A stretch of DNA of 64,000 bases. Origin: Dipteris shenzhenensis (lineage: Eukaryota; Polypodiophyta; Polypodiopsida; Gleicheniales). The position numbers were made by a program, and so were the translations under genes. Of this stretch, positions 1-12,202 are shown one piece after another (the stretch's first letter is position 1; every line of letters starts with the position of its first letter). Location: the NCBI GenBank assembly GCA_047967505.1, contig CM106541.1; one strand, written 5' to 3'. The notes below the pieces were generated by a model that saw only the letters and a list, made by a program, of their open reading frames with translations, was not told the origin of the DNA and made no database searches.

Positions 1-1500
1 GAGAGAGATTTAACTCATCCCGTTCATTATTTTGAGATCTTTGTGTGAGAGAGATTCATTGTTCTTTGATAGATCTATTGTTATAAATTTATGTTTTCAT
101 TGTTTGAGAGATTCTTTGAGCAAGAGAGAGTCTCTTTTCTCTACTCCATGAGATTTCAGTTTCTTTCCTATGAGGAACAGAGAGAACTTTAGAGCCTAGA
201 TGCATAGGCTACAATAGCAAGCAGGACAATAGCTCCTGCAACTCCTACAACAAGCAAACTAGCTATTACAAGCAACGAGCAAGCAATGCATCTGACGATC
301 ATCTGCAACTGCTCACCCAAGGGCAGCGACTCTGCAATTGCCAAAGATCTCCTCCACGTGAGCCTTAAGCTTCAAAAATTGTAGCAAGGATGCTTCAAAG
401 GCAACTCCTACAATGAGGAGCCCCTACACCAGCCATTGACCAACACCCTTCAAGCAGCCTTGCCTCCACAATGATCTTCTGCTCCAAGTGCACCTTTGCA
501 TCGACTATTGTCATCAAATGGTTGACAGTAGCTCCAACTGCAATATCCATAGCCAACCTCAACTATAGCACCATCACGGGCACCTCCTATGACACATCAC
601 ACTTCATCGACTAGCTCTAGCTCTAGTGCTATGCCTCCATGATGGGACTACAAGCCGCCATCACTCAACACACTCCAAGAGGCTCATGTACAACAGGATC
701 CAATGCCACCTTGCCTCACCGAATGACTCCACAACTCCACCAACCGGCACCTCTATAGCTCACGACTGACTTCACACAAGTAGCACAATAGAGACCAAGG
801 CTGCCAAGAGCCTCGATTGCCAGCTAAGGCTGTGCAAGATGGCTCGTCTCCAGTCGACACAACTACAAGCTCATCACGACTCCTTCGAGTGCTACATAGC
901 GACCCATCTTAGATGACTCGATGCATTGTTTGGACGGCACCACTAGGCTTGCATGCGATCTAAGTGTGTTTATAGACTACGACTACCCATGGTGCATTGA
1001 ATGCATCTGTGACGTGGGTGAGCAAACATCGTAGAGGCAATATTGCCCATCATGGATGGCGATGCACTAGTCACTAGCATGGTGTCTACTTCATGTGGCA
1101 CCATTGGCATGCATGTGATTTAATTACCACTTACCTGTCACCATTGGAATGGAGGCTCCTTCATGATCATTTGGATGTATGGATTGATATTTTTTGATTA
1201 TTTCTAGTGCAATTAATTATGAATCATTGTGTTGGCATGTGATTAAGTAGTGGCTCATGATTCTATAATTTGATGGGCTTCCATGTGATTCTTTTTGGGG
1301 CAAAACAAGCAATCTAGCCCAGTTCATTCCCAATCACCGTGGTGCCCTCACCTTTAATGAGAAGGCCAAAATTTACTCTAGCCTTCTAATTTTAAAAATG
1401 GTTCCCTTGTTTTGAAGCCCAAATTATTTTTGGGCCTTTTGATGAAGCTTTGCATGGCAAATAATGTCTACAAAATATAGCACTGCCCAAGTGGTAGACA
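1..1500. other. Retroelement leader-like, non-coding
   Basis: No credible coding region is visible. The first 180 bases are rich in gagaga and gagatt words, followed by an A/C-rich stretch of short 'ctcctacaac' and 'agcaagc' words. This resembles the leader that follows the primer-binding sites at 28,904 and 49,828, so the window may open inside a related LTR element whose left LTR lies outside. That relation rests on composition and word use, not on an alignment. Confidence 0.3.
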
Positions 1501-1689
1501 TGTAATAATTGGTGGCTTGAATTTCGTTCAAATTGAAGATGGATCATGATTAATTGGATGGCACCACTGGGCCTCAAGTCACCATGGTGGCTCGAACTTT
1601 GATTAATTTAAAGTGGTTGATTATTATTAGGACAATTGTAGAGTGCCACTATTACTATTTAATCGTGGCCCTGAACATGGACAATGCTA

Positions 1690-1870
1690 TTTGGATACTT
1701 TGCTCCATGCTCCCTCCTCAAGCTCTCATCACCCATGCTCTCCTACTTTGCTCCATGCTCCTTGCTCCAGAACTCATCCACCCTTGCTTTGCTACTTTTC
1801 TCCATGCTCCCTTCTCCAGTGCTCACCCACTCCAGTGCCCATCCACTCCAGTGCTCACCCACTCTTTTTA
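1690..1870. repeat. Short CT-rich tandem repeats
   Basis: Words such as 'gctccatgctcc' and 'ccactccagtgctcac' recur with short spacing. The overlapping open frames on both strands are products of this repetition, not genes. The flanks from 1,500 to 2,540 show no coding region that I can support. Confidence 0.5.
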
Positions 1871-2544
1871 CCTCTCCCCTTGATTCAATGTGATCTAAAT
1901 CTTGTCTAATTTCTTGTACTGGGTCATTGTGTTGCACTCGATAGGAATTGAAATTCCTGCTCTTGTGCATAGTCTTCGTAGTCTCCATTGATTCCTCCAA
2001 CACCTTGGAGGTGTCACCTTCGATGGCATGCACATAGCTGGCCTCTTTATGGATGTGTTATATGGATTCTCTAGAGATGTTAATGAAGGGATAAGGATTT
2101 TAAAAGTAGAGCTTTCTCATGTTGTTGTTGGTCCCAACCCTATATTTTGAGTCCTGTAATTGTGCATGATCTTTGGTCTCTCCATCATTTCCTCCATCGG
2201 CTCCCCAAAAAATTTGGATGTAGCAAGCTCACATTTGTGAATACAATAATGTATAGTGGGCTATTAGCAAGCCTCAATGAGCCTCTTGGCAATACTGAGT
2301 TGTACAAATATCCTCTTTACAACTTACACTCAACAAGTCTCATAACCACTTAGCAAAGTTTGAGTGGTTATCCTCACTCGTAGGATGTAACCTTTTGGGA
2401 TCTTACAAATGGTTGAGTAGTTATCCTTGCCAGATGTAATTTTTTATTTCAACTTTAATATAATACTATTATAGCCAAAACTATCTTAGGATATTATAAC
2501 TTTTGCTTGATGAGGCTCTCAACAATTGTTGAGTTGCTAATATT

Positions 2545-2790
2545 AACTATCTTAGGGTGTAGATGTAATCTCTTTTGTTCAATTTTTGTTGGAAGAAGGA
2601 TCACGGCAATCGCTGAGCTGTTATAAATGATATTTGGATGTAGATGTAATATCTTTTGTTCAATTTTTACTTGATGAGGCTCTTAGTAATTGCTAAGTTG
2701 TTAGTTGTTATAAACTGGCTTTGGATGTAGATGTAATCTCTTTTGTTCAACTTTTGTTCTTAGCAATGGCTCACTTGTTATAATCACTTA
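2545..2790. repeat. Degenerate ~70-90-bp tandem repeat
   Basis: The word 'gtagatgtaatctcttttg' or a close variant begins near 2,563, 2,636 and 2,726, each time followed by 'ttcaayttttg' and a 'gctaagttgtta'-like segment. Related sequence occurs in the opposite orientation near 32,380-32,470, so this is a dispersed repeat with a tandem substructure. Confidence 0.5.
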
Positions 2791-2924
2791 GTATAATCTC
2801 TTTTAAATTTCAACTTTAATACAAATAATACTATTATCATAGTCATTGCTGGTAGTAGTCGTTGTTTTTTGTTGATATTGCTGATAGTGGTCATTGTTAG
2901 TTGCAGTCATTGCACAAGCAATTG

Positions 2925-3260
2925 GTGTAAAAGGAAATACATTTTGCTTGGTTTTAGGATTAACTAGAAGTAGCACTAAAATAGTTCCAAGAACCAATGT
3001 AGTGGTTGCAAGGAAATACATTTTCTTGATTAACTGCAACCCGCACTAAAATAGAACCAATAGTTTGGTTGCACAAGGAAGTACATTTTCCTTGGTTTTA
3101 GGATTAACGGGAAGCGACATTGAAATAGTTCCAAGAACCAGCATGGTAGTTACAAGGAAATATATTTTTCTTTATTTAGGATTAACTGAAACCACACCAA
3201 AATAGAACTAGCATGGTGATTGCACAAGGAAATACATTTTCCTTGATTTAGGGTAACTTT
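2925..3260. repeat. Minisatellite, ~5 copies of ~66-79 bp
   Basis: The word 'aggaaatacatttt' (with variants) recurs near 2,931, 3,010, 3,076, 3,155 and 3,228, joined by segments like 'aggattaact', 'cactaaaatag' and 'accagcatggt'. Related words occur next to the second hairpin near 31,900-32,280. Units differ by small indels, so the array is old. Confidence 0.6.
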
Positions 3261-3400
3261 TAGCCATTTGTTTTAAACTATCAATTGCACTCTCCTTACA
3301 TGATAACAACATGCTTTTCTAACCACCGGGCTAGTTTTAAACCTACCCGATGGCACACTACGAACATAAAATAAGATATTTAAAATGAAATTGTAGATAT

Positions 3401-3485
3401 GGTCCCCTTTGAGAGAAAGGGCCATATAGACATGCGACACATGTTATGTGGCATGTCTATATGGCCCGTGTTCCTAAAGGGGACC
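3401..3485. repeat. Fold-back hairpin, MITE-like
   Basis: The left arm (3,401-3,435) and right arm (3,451-3,485) are near-perfect inverted complements. They start GGTCCCCTTT and end ATAGACATGC, around a 15-base loop. A related but longer hairpin lies at 31,961-32,119. Both sit next to similar 'aggaaatacatttt' sequence, which suggests one fold-back family. There is no coding capacity. Confidence 0.75.
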
Positions 3486-4246
3486 CTCAGTAGCCCTATC
3501 AACATGAAAGAGGATCCCTTGATGCAAAATATATGAACAATTATGGGAATCCAACACGGGTCTCATGTCACATCCAATTAAGGTAAATACATTTTCTTTG
3601 GTTGGAGAAGTTACAACCACCACTCAAATAACTCCCAAGGACCAGTTGCTCCAAGCTAATATCACCACCTTGTCAATGTGGTGGTCGTGAATCTAGATTA
3701 GCACAAAAAGCTATGCATAGATGGTAGATGGCAAGTTGCAGGTGGATGATTGGTGGTGAGATATGAGTAGATAAGAAGATAGACTGTGGATAGTTTGATG
3801 CACAAAGATGCACACAAAGATTGTGTAAAGGAGGGTAGAATTGCTCAAGTAGTGACATGTGTTGAGATCTACAATGTCCAAAATTTCAAGTTTTAACGAT
3901 TGAATCTCATTATTTCACTAGTGTGGCAATCATTATGTCAAAAAAATTCTGGCGAGAGCACAAGTCTGTCCAAAATTCAAAATATTGCCCACCAGCACGT
4001 CACATTGCGGCCTCAAAACTACTCCCCCAAAATAGTTTTATGATTGGATCCACCCAATCGTGCATTGAACCTTATGGAACTCAACTCCAAAATCTATGAC
4101 TCATGTGCTACGTGTGAAGACTAGAATATGCTATTTGTCCTTGTGTTAGCTTGTCATGCATATTGTGCACAATACCTTTAAGCTACTCAAAGGGCAATTG
4201 AAGCCTTTGGAAAGTGGGATTATTCATCATGAAACTCACTCCCTCC
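3486..4246. other. No recognisable feature
   Basis: AT-rich intergenic sequence. I see no supported gene, RNA gene or clear transposon end. Confidence 0.4.
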
Positions 4247-4530
4247 TCCCTGTGCCTCCTCCTCCCCCTCCCTCCCTCCCTCCTCCATGCCTGCTCCTCC
4301 TCCCCTCCCCTTCCCTCCCTCCTCCATGCCTGCTCCTCCTCCCCTCCCCCTCCCTCCCTCCTCCATGCCTGACTCCCTTCCTCCTCCACGCTTGCTCCTC
4401 CTCCCCTCCCCCTCCCTTCTCCTCCATGCCTGCTCCTCCTCCCCCCTCCCTCTTGCTCCTCCCTCCTCCCTCCCTCCTCCTCCATGCCTACTCCTCCTCA
4501 CCCTCCACACCTGCTAGTTTGCCCCCCTTC
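4247..4530. repeat. Pyrimidine-rich minisatellite
   Basis: Almost pure C/T sequence built of units containing 'ctccatgcctgctcctcctc' separated by runs of ccctccc, with a period near 48 bp. Glu/Gly/Arg-rich and Pro/Ser/Leu-rich open frames here are low-complexity artefacts. The array abuts the truncated LINE ORF2 at about 4,605. Confidence 0.75.
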
Positions 4531-4604
4531 CCTCCTCTTCAATTGCTGGTCTTCCCTCCTACCATCCTCCTTTTGACCGATCAATTTAGAACCAAGGTGT
4601 TGTG

Positions 4605-4803
4605 AGGCCAAAAAAGCAGAATCTCCAGAACCTCTGCAAGGTGAATTAGCATAGATCACGAAGCCCGCTTGCTTGCATGACCTGTCATGAACACCACACT
4701 TAACCTCTTGGAGAAGAACTAATCCCACTCTCAGCTTTTTAATTACCCCCAAACAACAATGTTGCTTTGCTCTGTCATAGCATCCCCTTATGTTCCACAA
4801 CAT
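4605..4803 (-). pseudogene. LINE ORF2 fragment, endonuclease N-terminus
   Basis: Read on the minus strand, it begins MLWNIRGCYDRAK and continues to LVLLQEVKCG, the typical start of an apurinic-type (APE) endonuclease domain in plant L1-like non-LTR retrotransposons (family pattern: S-W-N-x-R-G ... L-L-Q-E-x-K). Only about 65 residues remain, and the frame runs into the CT-rich array at 4,605. No reverse transcriptase follows. It lies about 107 bp downstream of ORF1, the usual L1 order. Confidence 0.65.
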
Positions 4804-4909
4804 TATAGCTCCCCCCTAGCGTCAATGCTTCCTTGAACCTAGGTCATTATGCAAATGCCTTGTAAGCATCTTTAAGGAAATTTAATATGTTCTCCTCCCT
4901 AGCCTAGGC

Positions 4910-6230
4910 TTATCGAGCCACTTCCTTGAGTCTCTTGGAAATGCTCCTCTGTTTTGAGGACGCTTCTTCACCACCTTTTGAGTGCTTTGCAGCTCTTTCC
5001 TTCAACAGGCGCTTCTTGTGGTAAGCCTCCGGAAGCTCTTCTTTGGACCCATCGACATGCAAAGGTTCCGTGTCTTTTTGAAGATCCTCCACCTTCGCCA
5101 CCTTTCTAAGGTCCTCCCCACACAGGCCCACACTAGATTCTTCTGTGGACACACCACCCTTAGAGTCAAACTCAACCAGCACCACCGTGGTCCTCCCCTT
5201 CCCTTCTTGCCAACCATGTGCCATCCTTCACCACATTTTGGCGAGTCACATTTGTCGACATCCAAACCCACTGGATCGTCTTTCTTGACATGCGATTGAT
5301 CAAATTCCACCATCATGTCTCCTTTCGGCACATTTGATTTCCCTTCTTGGCCATCTGATTGCACCTCTTACTCCGACTCCTGCATTCCATCCCCTTGTGC
5401 CGGGTTGTATTCCCTGCACGATCGAGACAAGACCTCGCGAAATGTCCCAGCTTCTTGCATATGAAGCATGCATCCGAGAAGGCCTCGAATCTAATCTATT
5501 GAGCCATAGTGAGCCCATCCAGGAGTCGGATGTCGATGAAGTCAGAAAGATCTTGAGATTTGTCCCATAAAATACAGGCACGCTGAGGCACCAACAAAAC
5601 TCATCCCAACGCTAATGCTAAGTTACCCACATTGTTGCCCATCCATGGAGGGAGGTTTGGGAAGTCCACCCACACCGGAACTCGTCGATACTGAAGTTAG
5701 CACTCCATTGAATGACCAAGATAGACACCCCCGCGGACATATAGGACCTACCCAGAATATTGTTTTGGAGAATCTCAGACAAACAATGAACCAGGAAGAA
5801 CCTCTACCTTGAAGCTTCGCCACATTTGCATTTGCTGGGAGATCACACTCATACACCAAAAACTGCTCCAGCTCCTCCAGAGATGAGACCCACCTTGTGA
5901 AGAACATATATACCCCTCTCCTTGTTGCGAGCTTCTCTAGCTCTGGCTTGACATTGACCATCTCCAACTTGCACGAGACCAAGTGTTAGCGTCTCGTCTC
6001 AAACCACGGCTTCTTGGAGACCTCTTTGGCCCTACATGCCACCTCACCTTGTAAAAGAGTTTTGACCTCGTCCTCTTGCAATGGGGAAAAGTCCACCTGA
6101 AGCTTTTTGGCCACCACTTCAAGGTACAACTCAGCTTCTGGGTTGTCTCACTACTTGTCATGCACGTTGCACTTCGATTCCCCGCTCCCATTGGAGGAGG
6201 AGATAGAGTCTTGCTCATCATTGCACCCAC
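4910..6230 (-). pseudogene. LINE ORF1-like gag protein with zinc knuckle
   Basis: Minus-strand coding fragments in several frames resemble the ORF1 protein of plant L1-type LINEs. A conserved-looking block at about 5,980-5,630 contains RGVYMFFTRWVSSLEE. A CCHC zinc knuckle (CFICKKLGHFARSC) lies at 5,468-5,427, and a basic, Lys/Glu-rich C-terminus ends at 4,910. Frameshifts break the frame. With the ORF2 start at 4,803, this is the 5' part of a LINE that has lost its 3' half, the reverse of the usual 5' truncation. An RNA-binding role is inferred from the family. Confidence 0.6.
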
Positions 6231-6329
6231 TCATCCCGTCTACAAGGCTGGCATCCATCGATTCCCGTTCTCTTCTTGTTTAACCCCCCAACATGATAAG
6301 GCCACATGGAGGACATGCACCTAGGCACT

Positions 6330-7150
6330 CACCAACCCTCGCTCCCCAATAAAGCTACCATTTTCATCTTTTAAAAAGGACTTATTGCTTAATGCATTCT
6401 CTTGCCATGAATGATGAAAAGGACCTATCCACTCATGCATGGTATCGGCAATTCAAAGTCTTGATAAAAAATTGTGTTGCTGATGTCAAAGTTAGTCTCG
6501 CAACACACACACACACACACTTACTATCCCTTTCCCACTTTACATTCACTTTACTTTTTAGCCCTTTCCCCCTATTTATTTCCATCTTTAATCTCCCCCC
6601 CCTTCCTTTCCCTTCCTTCCCCCCACCCCCTCTCTATTTTTTCTTTCTAATTTTTCTAACCCCCTTCTCTCCCTAACAAACTCTCACTCTAAACCTTTCC
6701 CTAACTAATTCCTATTCTGGCCAACCTAACCCCTTTAAAATTTAATTCCCCACTTAATTTTTATTTACCCCCCCTTGTCCCTAACACACTCACCTTTTTT
6801 CACATTTACCTCTCTAATTCATGACCTTTGATTTCCACGCCCCTCTTAAACCTCTCCCCTTAATTTATTTTTACTTTTATAATTTGTTCTTAATTTTATT
6901 CAGTCATCTTTTACTTTCCTTCGGTTGTTCTATTTCGTTGCTTTCTTATTTTCCTTTTCCTTCATTTATTCTAACCGTGCCCTCCATAAAAATGCTTTTT
7001 CCAAACCCCCTCATCTCTTCCTAATTTTCCTATCTTTAAACCATTTTCTCCTATTTTTTATTTACACACTTCTAACTAAACCCCCCTTCCACCCCGACTA
7101 CCCTTCCCCAAGTATCTCTTCCCTGACTCTCCCCTTTCACGTAACTATAT
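6330..7150. repeat. Pyrimidine-rich low-complexity tract
   Basis: The plus strand is strongly C/T-biased (runs of ccttcc, ctaacc, ttttctt) for about 800 bp, with an (AC)n run near 6,502-6,521. The open frames here are Phe/Pro/Leu-rich and show no domain. Confidence 0.6.
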
Positions 7151-8599
7151 AATAGAGGCAAATTGCCCACTCATAAACTCTGCCTAGCCTGGCCTAACGA
7201 TTGCCCAACCTAGCTAGCTACTACCCAGCCCACTTTCTTTACTATGCTCTACCTCTACTCACAAACTTTTGTGCACTGGCGCGCTGCCCTATGCATTGCC
7301 TGTAGCCTCGTAGATTCCTGAGCAGTAGATGAGAGCGACGCAGTCGAGGTTGTCCTTCCCACTCGTGTGCGCACTTCCTCTTTCTAGGCCCTAATAAGCC
7401 TTGCTAGTACTTGCTACTTAGCACTGGTTAGTATTTACTACGGTGTCGGTCCCTCATGCGTGCTACAATTATTTGATCCATGGATGGCTACGCCTCGTAC
7501 TTCCCCCCTTGACTTACAGGTTTGCAGACTCCCCTCTTCAATAAAAGTGATGCTTGCCATGACTTATCAAGCGCAACCTTTTGAACAATTGTGCATTCTA
7601 CAATTTTTTAACCTTTGTCAAAACATTAGCATTCAATATTTTTCATTAATGACAATTGCTCTCTCTTTTGAGCTACATTGTATTCATTTCACTATGGAAA
7701 GGGGTCTAAAACACACACACACACACATATGTGTGCGTGCATGTGTGCACATGCGCACACATGATAAGCATTGAAACTTCACAATATTCTCTCTCTCTCT
7801 CTCTCTCTCTCTCAAATGCTCTCATACACACATAGGCATGTGCATTGCAATTTCATGGCATAACATCTTCTTCTAAACAACACCTTAGCATTACTATCAT
7901 GATGAGTAAGCATCTATTATGAATGTTCACACTATGCTCTCTCTCTCTCTCTCTCATGTGTTAACGCACACATGCACATAAGCACTGCAATTTTATGGCA
8001 TATTATCTTCTATTAAACAAGGCTACACATTAGCATTAGTATCATGGCGTAATATCACACCATTCTCTTTGACTTTCTCAATTAATCAATAGATAGATAG
8101 ATAACACCCAACAATTGATACTTTGACTAGGTTGGATTCTTAAGACCTGTGATTCTAGACCAAGACATGAGTAGAGGGAATACAACAAGATGATAAACTA
8201 AAAAAAGCAATCTTTGTTAGGAATCTCCCTTATACACACCACTCCCTTGCTTGCAAGTGCTGCATGTGATTGTAGAATATACGCCCCATCGTCTGCTAAA
8301 TCCATTTCAACTAGTTACAAATGCAAAGCCTCATTGCCCCGTAGGTGAACCAATAAACCTCCCCCCACGAATGTAGCACAATGTAGTCCAACATAGACGT
8401 TGATACGACACAATGGACTTGGGCCAAGGTGTGCCTTTTAAGCTCCATTAAACCCATGTAAGTTGCATTGTATTATTTGAATCACATGGTGTCACAAGTG
8501 ATGGAACAAAAAGGTTTTCCGCGACAAGATGCATCATGCCCCTTTGAAACAAAGGGGGCCTTGAGCATATCAAATCAAAAGATAAGTGCTTTGAGCTGT
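7151..8599. repeat. Intergenic DNA with microsatellites
   Basis: Contains (AC)n near 7,711-7,728, (CT)n near 7,788-7,813 and 7,936-7,953, and a short ATAG repeat near 8,090. The 'catggcataacatcttct' and 'catggcatattatcttct' segments around 7,852 and 7,993 show a degenerate duplication of about 140 bp. I see no gene. Confidence 0.5.
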
Positions 8600-8664
8600 G
8601 CCTTATGAGGAAGTTGGTTGACTAAGGTGTGAACTTTATTTTACCACTCGCATTCCTTTAAAGA

Positions 8665-8705
<41 letters not shown>

Positions 8706-8777
8706 TTGAGGCATGCCTTATAAGGAAGTTGGTTGACGAAGGTGTGAACTTTATTTTACCACTCGCATTCCTTTAAA

Positions 8778-8813
<36 letters not shown>

Positions 8814-8815
8814 TT
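8600..8815. repeat. Tandem duplication ending in (CT)n
   Basis: A segment starting 'gccttatgaggaagttgg' at 8,600 is repeated from 8,715 ('gccttataaggaag') with a period of about 115 bp. Each copy contains 'gtgaactttattttacc' and ends in a long (CT)n run. Confidence 0.75.
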
Positions 8816-10235
8816 GTTCAAAGTTGTCAATGTAGGGTCGCATACACACACGTCTTTAATGGAAATGCAACACATAAGATTTGATGTGTCCTGCATGAAT
8901 AAGAATGGAACATGTCAACTTTTGGTATATTACTCTTTTAAATAGGATTGAGAACGCCAATGAGGAAAAAGAGAGGAGACCTGAGTGTTTTGAGATCTGT
9001 AGGGGTGTCGAAAGGTAAAATTCCAACACACCTTGTTCAAGTAAAGGACTTCTTGCAACATGAGTGGAGTGAAAAAAAATTTATGCCTTTATTTGGAGAG
9101 TGACAGATAGAGAGAGAGGAATCATCACCCACTATGTCACTTCTCCCTCAAGTGTGTGTGTGTGTGTAACCTTTCTTCACCCATGAGGTCACAAGCTTGA
9201 ATTAAAGATGGGTTCGCACTTGTCTCCATAGTGATTTGCACGCACGCATGCACTTGTGTGTGTGTGTGTAGACGATCTTTGCTTGCCCTACAATGCAAAA
9301 CATTGGAGAGGTTGAGAAACATGAAAATGTAGAGAGTTAGATTGCCCCACTTTTCTTTAAAGTCATGAAAATACTTGTGCCCACGACGAGGGGCAAGGGG
9401 TATCCTTTGGTGTGCACAGGGGAGGACAAGGGCACTATAGTAGTGGGAGCAAACATTGTGCCAGCATCATCTTCTCCTCCACCTCCTCCTCGTCAACTAT
9501 GATCTCCTTCATGAAATCCCCCCCGTAAAAAATACCACCACTATGATATCCTTCTCCTTCATCAACTTTGGACCTTATATCCTCAACTATCAAACCGTTC
9601 AAGAGCTTTTGGTCTCATCCATCTTTGCAACTCCATGTCGTTCTACTATTTGCATCTTTTTCCTAGCATATGCAAAGCTTGCATGCCCTCACTTTGATTT
9701 TTTTTTAATCACCTTTACCTCTCCGATTAATCTCCATTTCCTAGATTCTTCTTGAAGGGAGCATCTTTTCTCATCGATGGTGGCGACCTCCTGAATGTGG
9801 TCACCTTCCCAACCATATCATCTTCTTCCCCTCAGTGGGGAGTTCTTGAATGTGTGACGCCAAGCTCGCCTAGATCCAATCTCGAACCTGCTCATGAGCT
9901 GCAACTCATCTGGATCCAATCTCGAACCTTGCTCATCTATTGCATAGTCTAGCTAAGAGGACGTCCCCATTTCATCGCTGATGCTTGGGAGGCCTACCAC
10001 TGGGAAGCGGAAGCGAGGGTGCCTTGTGTGTCCTTCGCATCAGTTGTTGAAATTATGTTCTCGGCAAAGCAGGTGTCTGCGGAGAGATTGAAGAGGCGAT
10101 AGAATTTGTGTTAAGGGCTATTTGACAAGGTAGACTATTGGATATCCCAATCCAACGGTGGAATGCTGGGTCGAAATCCTCGAGACGATGGAGTTGCGTT
10201 GGTAGTCCATTGCCAATGTAGACAATCGTCTGCAC
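8816..10235. other. No recognisable gene; microsatellites
   Basis: Short (GT)n/(AC)n runs occur near 9,155 and 9,256. The stretch 9,430-9,960 is C/T-rich. Short open frames show no domain that I recognise. Confidence 0.4.
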
Positions 10236-10775
10236 TATGAGCCGTTTGCATTGGCGTTTACATGAAAGCAGGTTGTCGATAGCTCTCTCCTAGCACTACT
10301 CCCGTTTGGCACCGTGAGCCGTCTGCAATGGCGCTTACATGAAAACAGGGCTGCTAGCAGACAGCTCATAGTGCAGACATTTGTCTGCACTTGCGTTCAC
10401 ATGAAAACAACTGCTGCTCCTCCAACACTACTCCTGTTTGCAGTGAGAGTCGTTTGTAAAATGAAAGCAACCTTTCGGTAGCGCTCAGCTGTCTGCACTG
10501 AGAGACGTCTACACTGGCGTTTACATGAAAACAGCTACCGATAGCACTCCTCCAACACTAGTCCTGTCTGAATTGTGAGCCGTTTGCAAAATGAAAAGAG
10601 GCTCCCAGTAGCGCGCAGCCATGTGCACAGAGAGTCGTCTACACTGGCATTTACATGAAAACAGTTTGTCGATAACGCTCCTCGAGCGCTACTCCTGCCT
10701 GCATTGTGAGATGAAAAGAGGGTCTGCATTTTGTGAGATGAAAACAAGCTACCAGGAGCACTCTCACCCTAGGCA
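10236..10775. repeat. Degenerate tandem array, 'acatgaaaacag' units
   Basis: Units contain 'gccgtctgca', 'ggcgtttacatgaaaacag' and 'gctcctccaacactactcctg' in the same order. The word 'acatgaaaacag' or a variant occurs near 10,259, 10,337, 10,389, 10,523 and 10,653, so unit lengths vary from about 50 to 130 bp. The array ends about 1.4 kb upstream of the kinase gene. No protein-coding logic is visible. Confidence 0.65.
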
Positions 10776-11759
10776 CATGTACCATTTTTTGCAAGGTTTA
10801 GGCAGGTAATGCAATTGGATGCCTGACGGGCACAATCGAACTACATAGGCAGGTAAGGTCCGGCAAGAGCTGGATAGCCAATAAAAACACATCTCAGAGT
10901 TCAGCTTGAGCATGGGTCCGACACCGTCAGGCAACCATGTGCCCCTGATTCCGATAGCATCGAAGCTTACCGGATTTCAACCTCAAACATACATGTGTCC
11001 GGGCTATTTCCGAGCACAAACTCCGGTCTGTATTGTGAGCAGTCCAAGTTGGGGTAAACTCAAGCGTTGCATGTCACCTCATCAAAAGCTTACTTTGCAT
11101 GCTTCATCTTCAGCTTCTCCTTTCATGGCTGCTCTGTAGCCTGGCTATGGCTGCCGGCAAGCCCACGAATTGGAGGACAGGCCGGCGCTGCATCAGTCAG
11201 CCAAGCTCACTCGCTATGGCACGCATATTCTGGGACTCTGAACATCGACGCCTTTGAATAGCTCTGGCTACAATATAATTCATCCAGCACCTGAAACCTC
11301 TCACCCGCATGACGATCATCAAGCTCCTGGCTATGGCGGCCTGCCACAGCCATGGCGTCCTGCAACCCCTCGGGTCCCAATCCCTCCACCCACCGTGTTC
11401 CCCACTGCCTCCCTTTTTGACTCGAGCTGCCTTTCCTTGACTTTCTTGTCCCCAGCTCCGCTCTGTTGGTATGGCCACGGCGCCAGGATCAGGTTTCTGT
11501 TGGCAATGGACAGATAGCTGCTGAGAGAGTTGCCTGCGCGTTGAACAGCGTACTCCTGTAGCACGCTGTCGGTTTGCGTTTAGCCTTGCCCAGGGTATAG
11601 CTTTTACTTCGGACTGGAAAAGTCTGACGTAAGAAGGAAGGGTTTTGGCTTCTTTCTCGTCGAACAGTACTGGCATCGCTAGTGGAGCAGGGTTTTTGAG
11701 TGTAGGACGAGTTGAGCTTGTGAAATAGCGTTCTCTCGTGAGGTGCACCTTGTGGAGTT
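10776..11759. other. Upstream region of the kinase gene
   Basis: GC-richer than the sequence to its left. Many short overlapping frames occur on both strands, but none has a recognisable domain. The promoter of the kinase gene should lie here. I see no convincing TATA box. Confidence 0.35.
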
Positions 11760-12202
11760 CGGAGCCGAGGGAGAGAGAGGGAGAGAGAGAGAGCGAGCGA
11801 GAGAGAGAGCGCGCGAGCGAGCAAGGCGTGGCGAAACGAGCTTTCGATCGTCGCAGGTTAGAGGATGCATCGAGGTAGCACCCAGGAGAGACGCTCGTGT
11901 CGATGCCTGTGCTGATTTCGTGTGCCGATCCGATCGGAGCTAAAAGAGGAGCGTCACGCAAAATTCGAGGAAGGGTTTAAGGAGCGTAGGAGGGGGGGAC
12001 GGAGGCGGCGAAGACAGGGCCGCGAGCGACGGGAAAATCATGTGAGGCGATGCAAGGTGTGCGGATGGGCAATGCAGGCGGGAGGAGTGAGAGCGACGAC
12101 GGAGCTACGAAGCAGCAGAGGGGCAGGGGAGGGGGAGGAGGAGGAGGAGGGGGGGGGGGGGGGTGCGGGGAGCGGAGGGGGGGAGGGGGGGGGAGGGGGA
12201 AG
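11760..12202 (+). promoter_or_regulatory. GA-rich 5' leader of the kinase gene
   Basis: (GA)n-rich sequence at about 11,768-11,822 is followed by a purine-rich stretch and a run of G residues at about 12,128-12,200. GA-repeat leaders are common in plant promoters and 5' UTRs. An in-frame ATG at 12,050 would add 51 Gly/Arg-rich residues. I treat it as leader because the ATG at 12,203 is followed directly by a signal peptide. Confidence 0.5.

Noticed and set aside
4156-4605. Long open frames on both strands rich in Pro/Ser/Leu or Glu/Gly/Arg
   Set aside because: They are products of a CT-rich minisatellite with the same bias in all frames.
8600-8815. Possible CRISPR-like direct repeats
   Set aside because: Only two copies separated by (CT)n in a plant nuclear context; an ordinary tandem duplication.
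11197-11961. A 254-residue minus-strand open frame upstream of the kinase gene
   Set aside because: Arg/Ser-rich, no recognisable domain, overlaps the (GA)n leader; likely a chance frame in GC-rich DNA.
12050-12202. In-frame ATG 51 codons upstream of the chosen kinase start
   Set aside because: It would add a Gly/Arg-rich segment encoded by a poly-G tract ahead of a good signal peptide; a secreted receptor should begin at the signal peptide.
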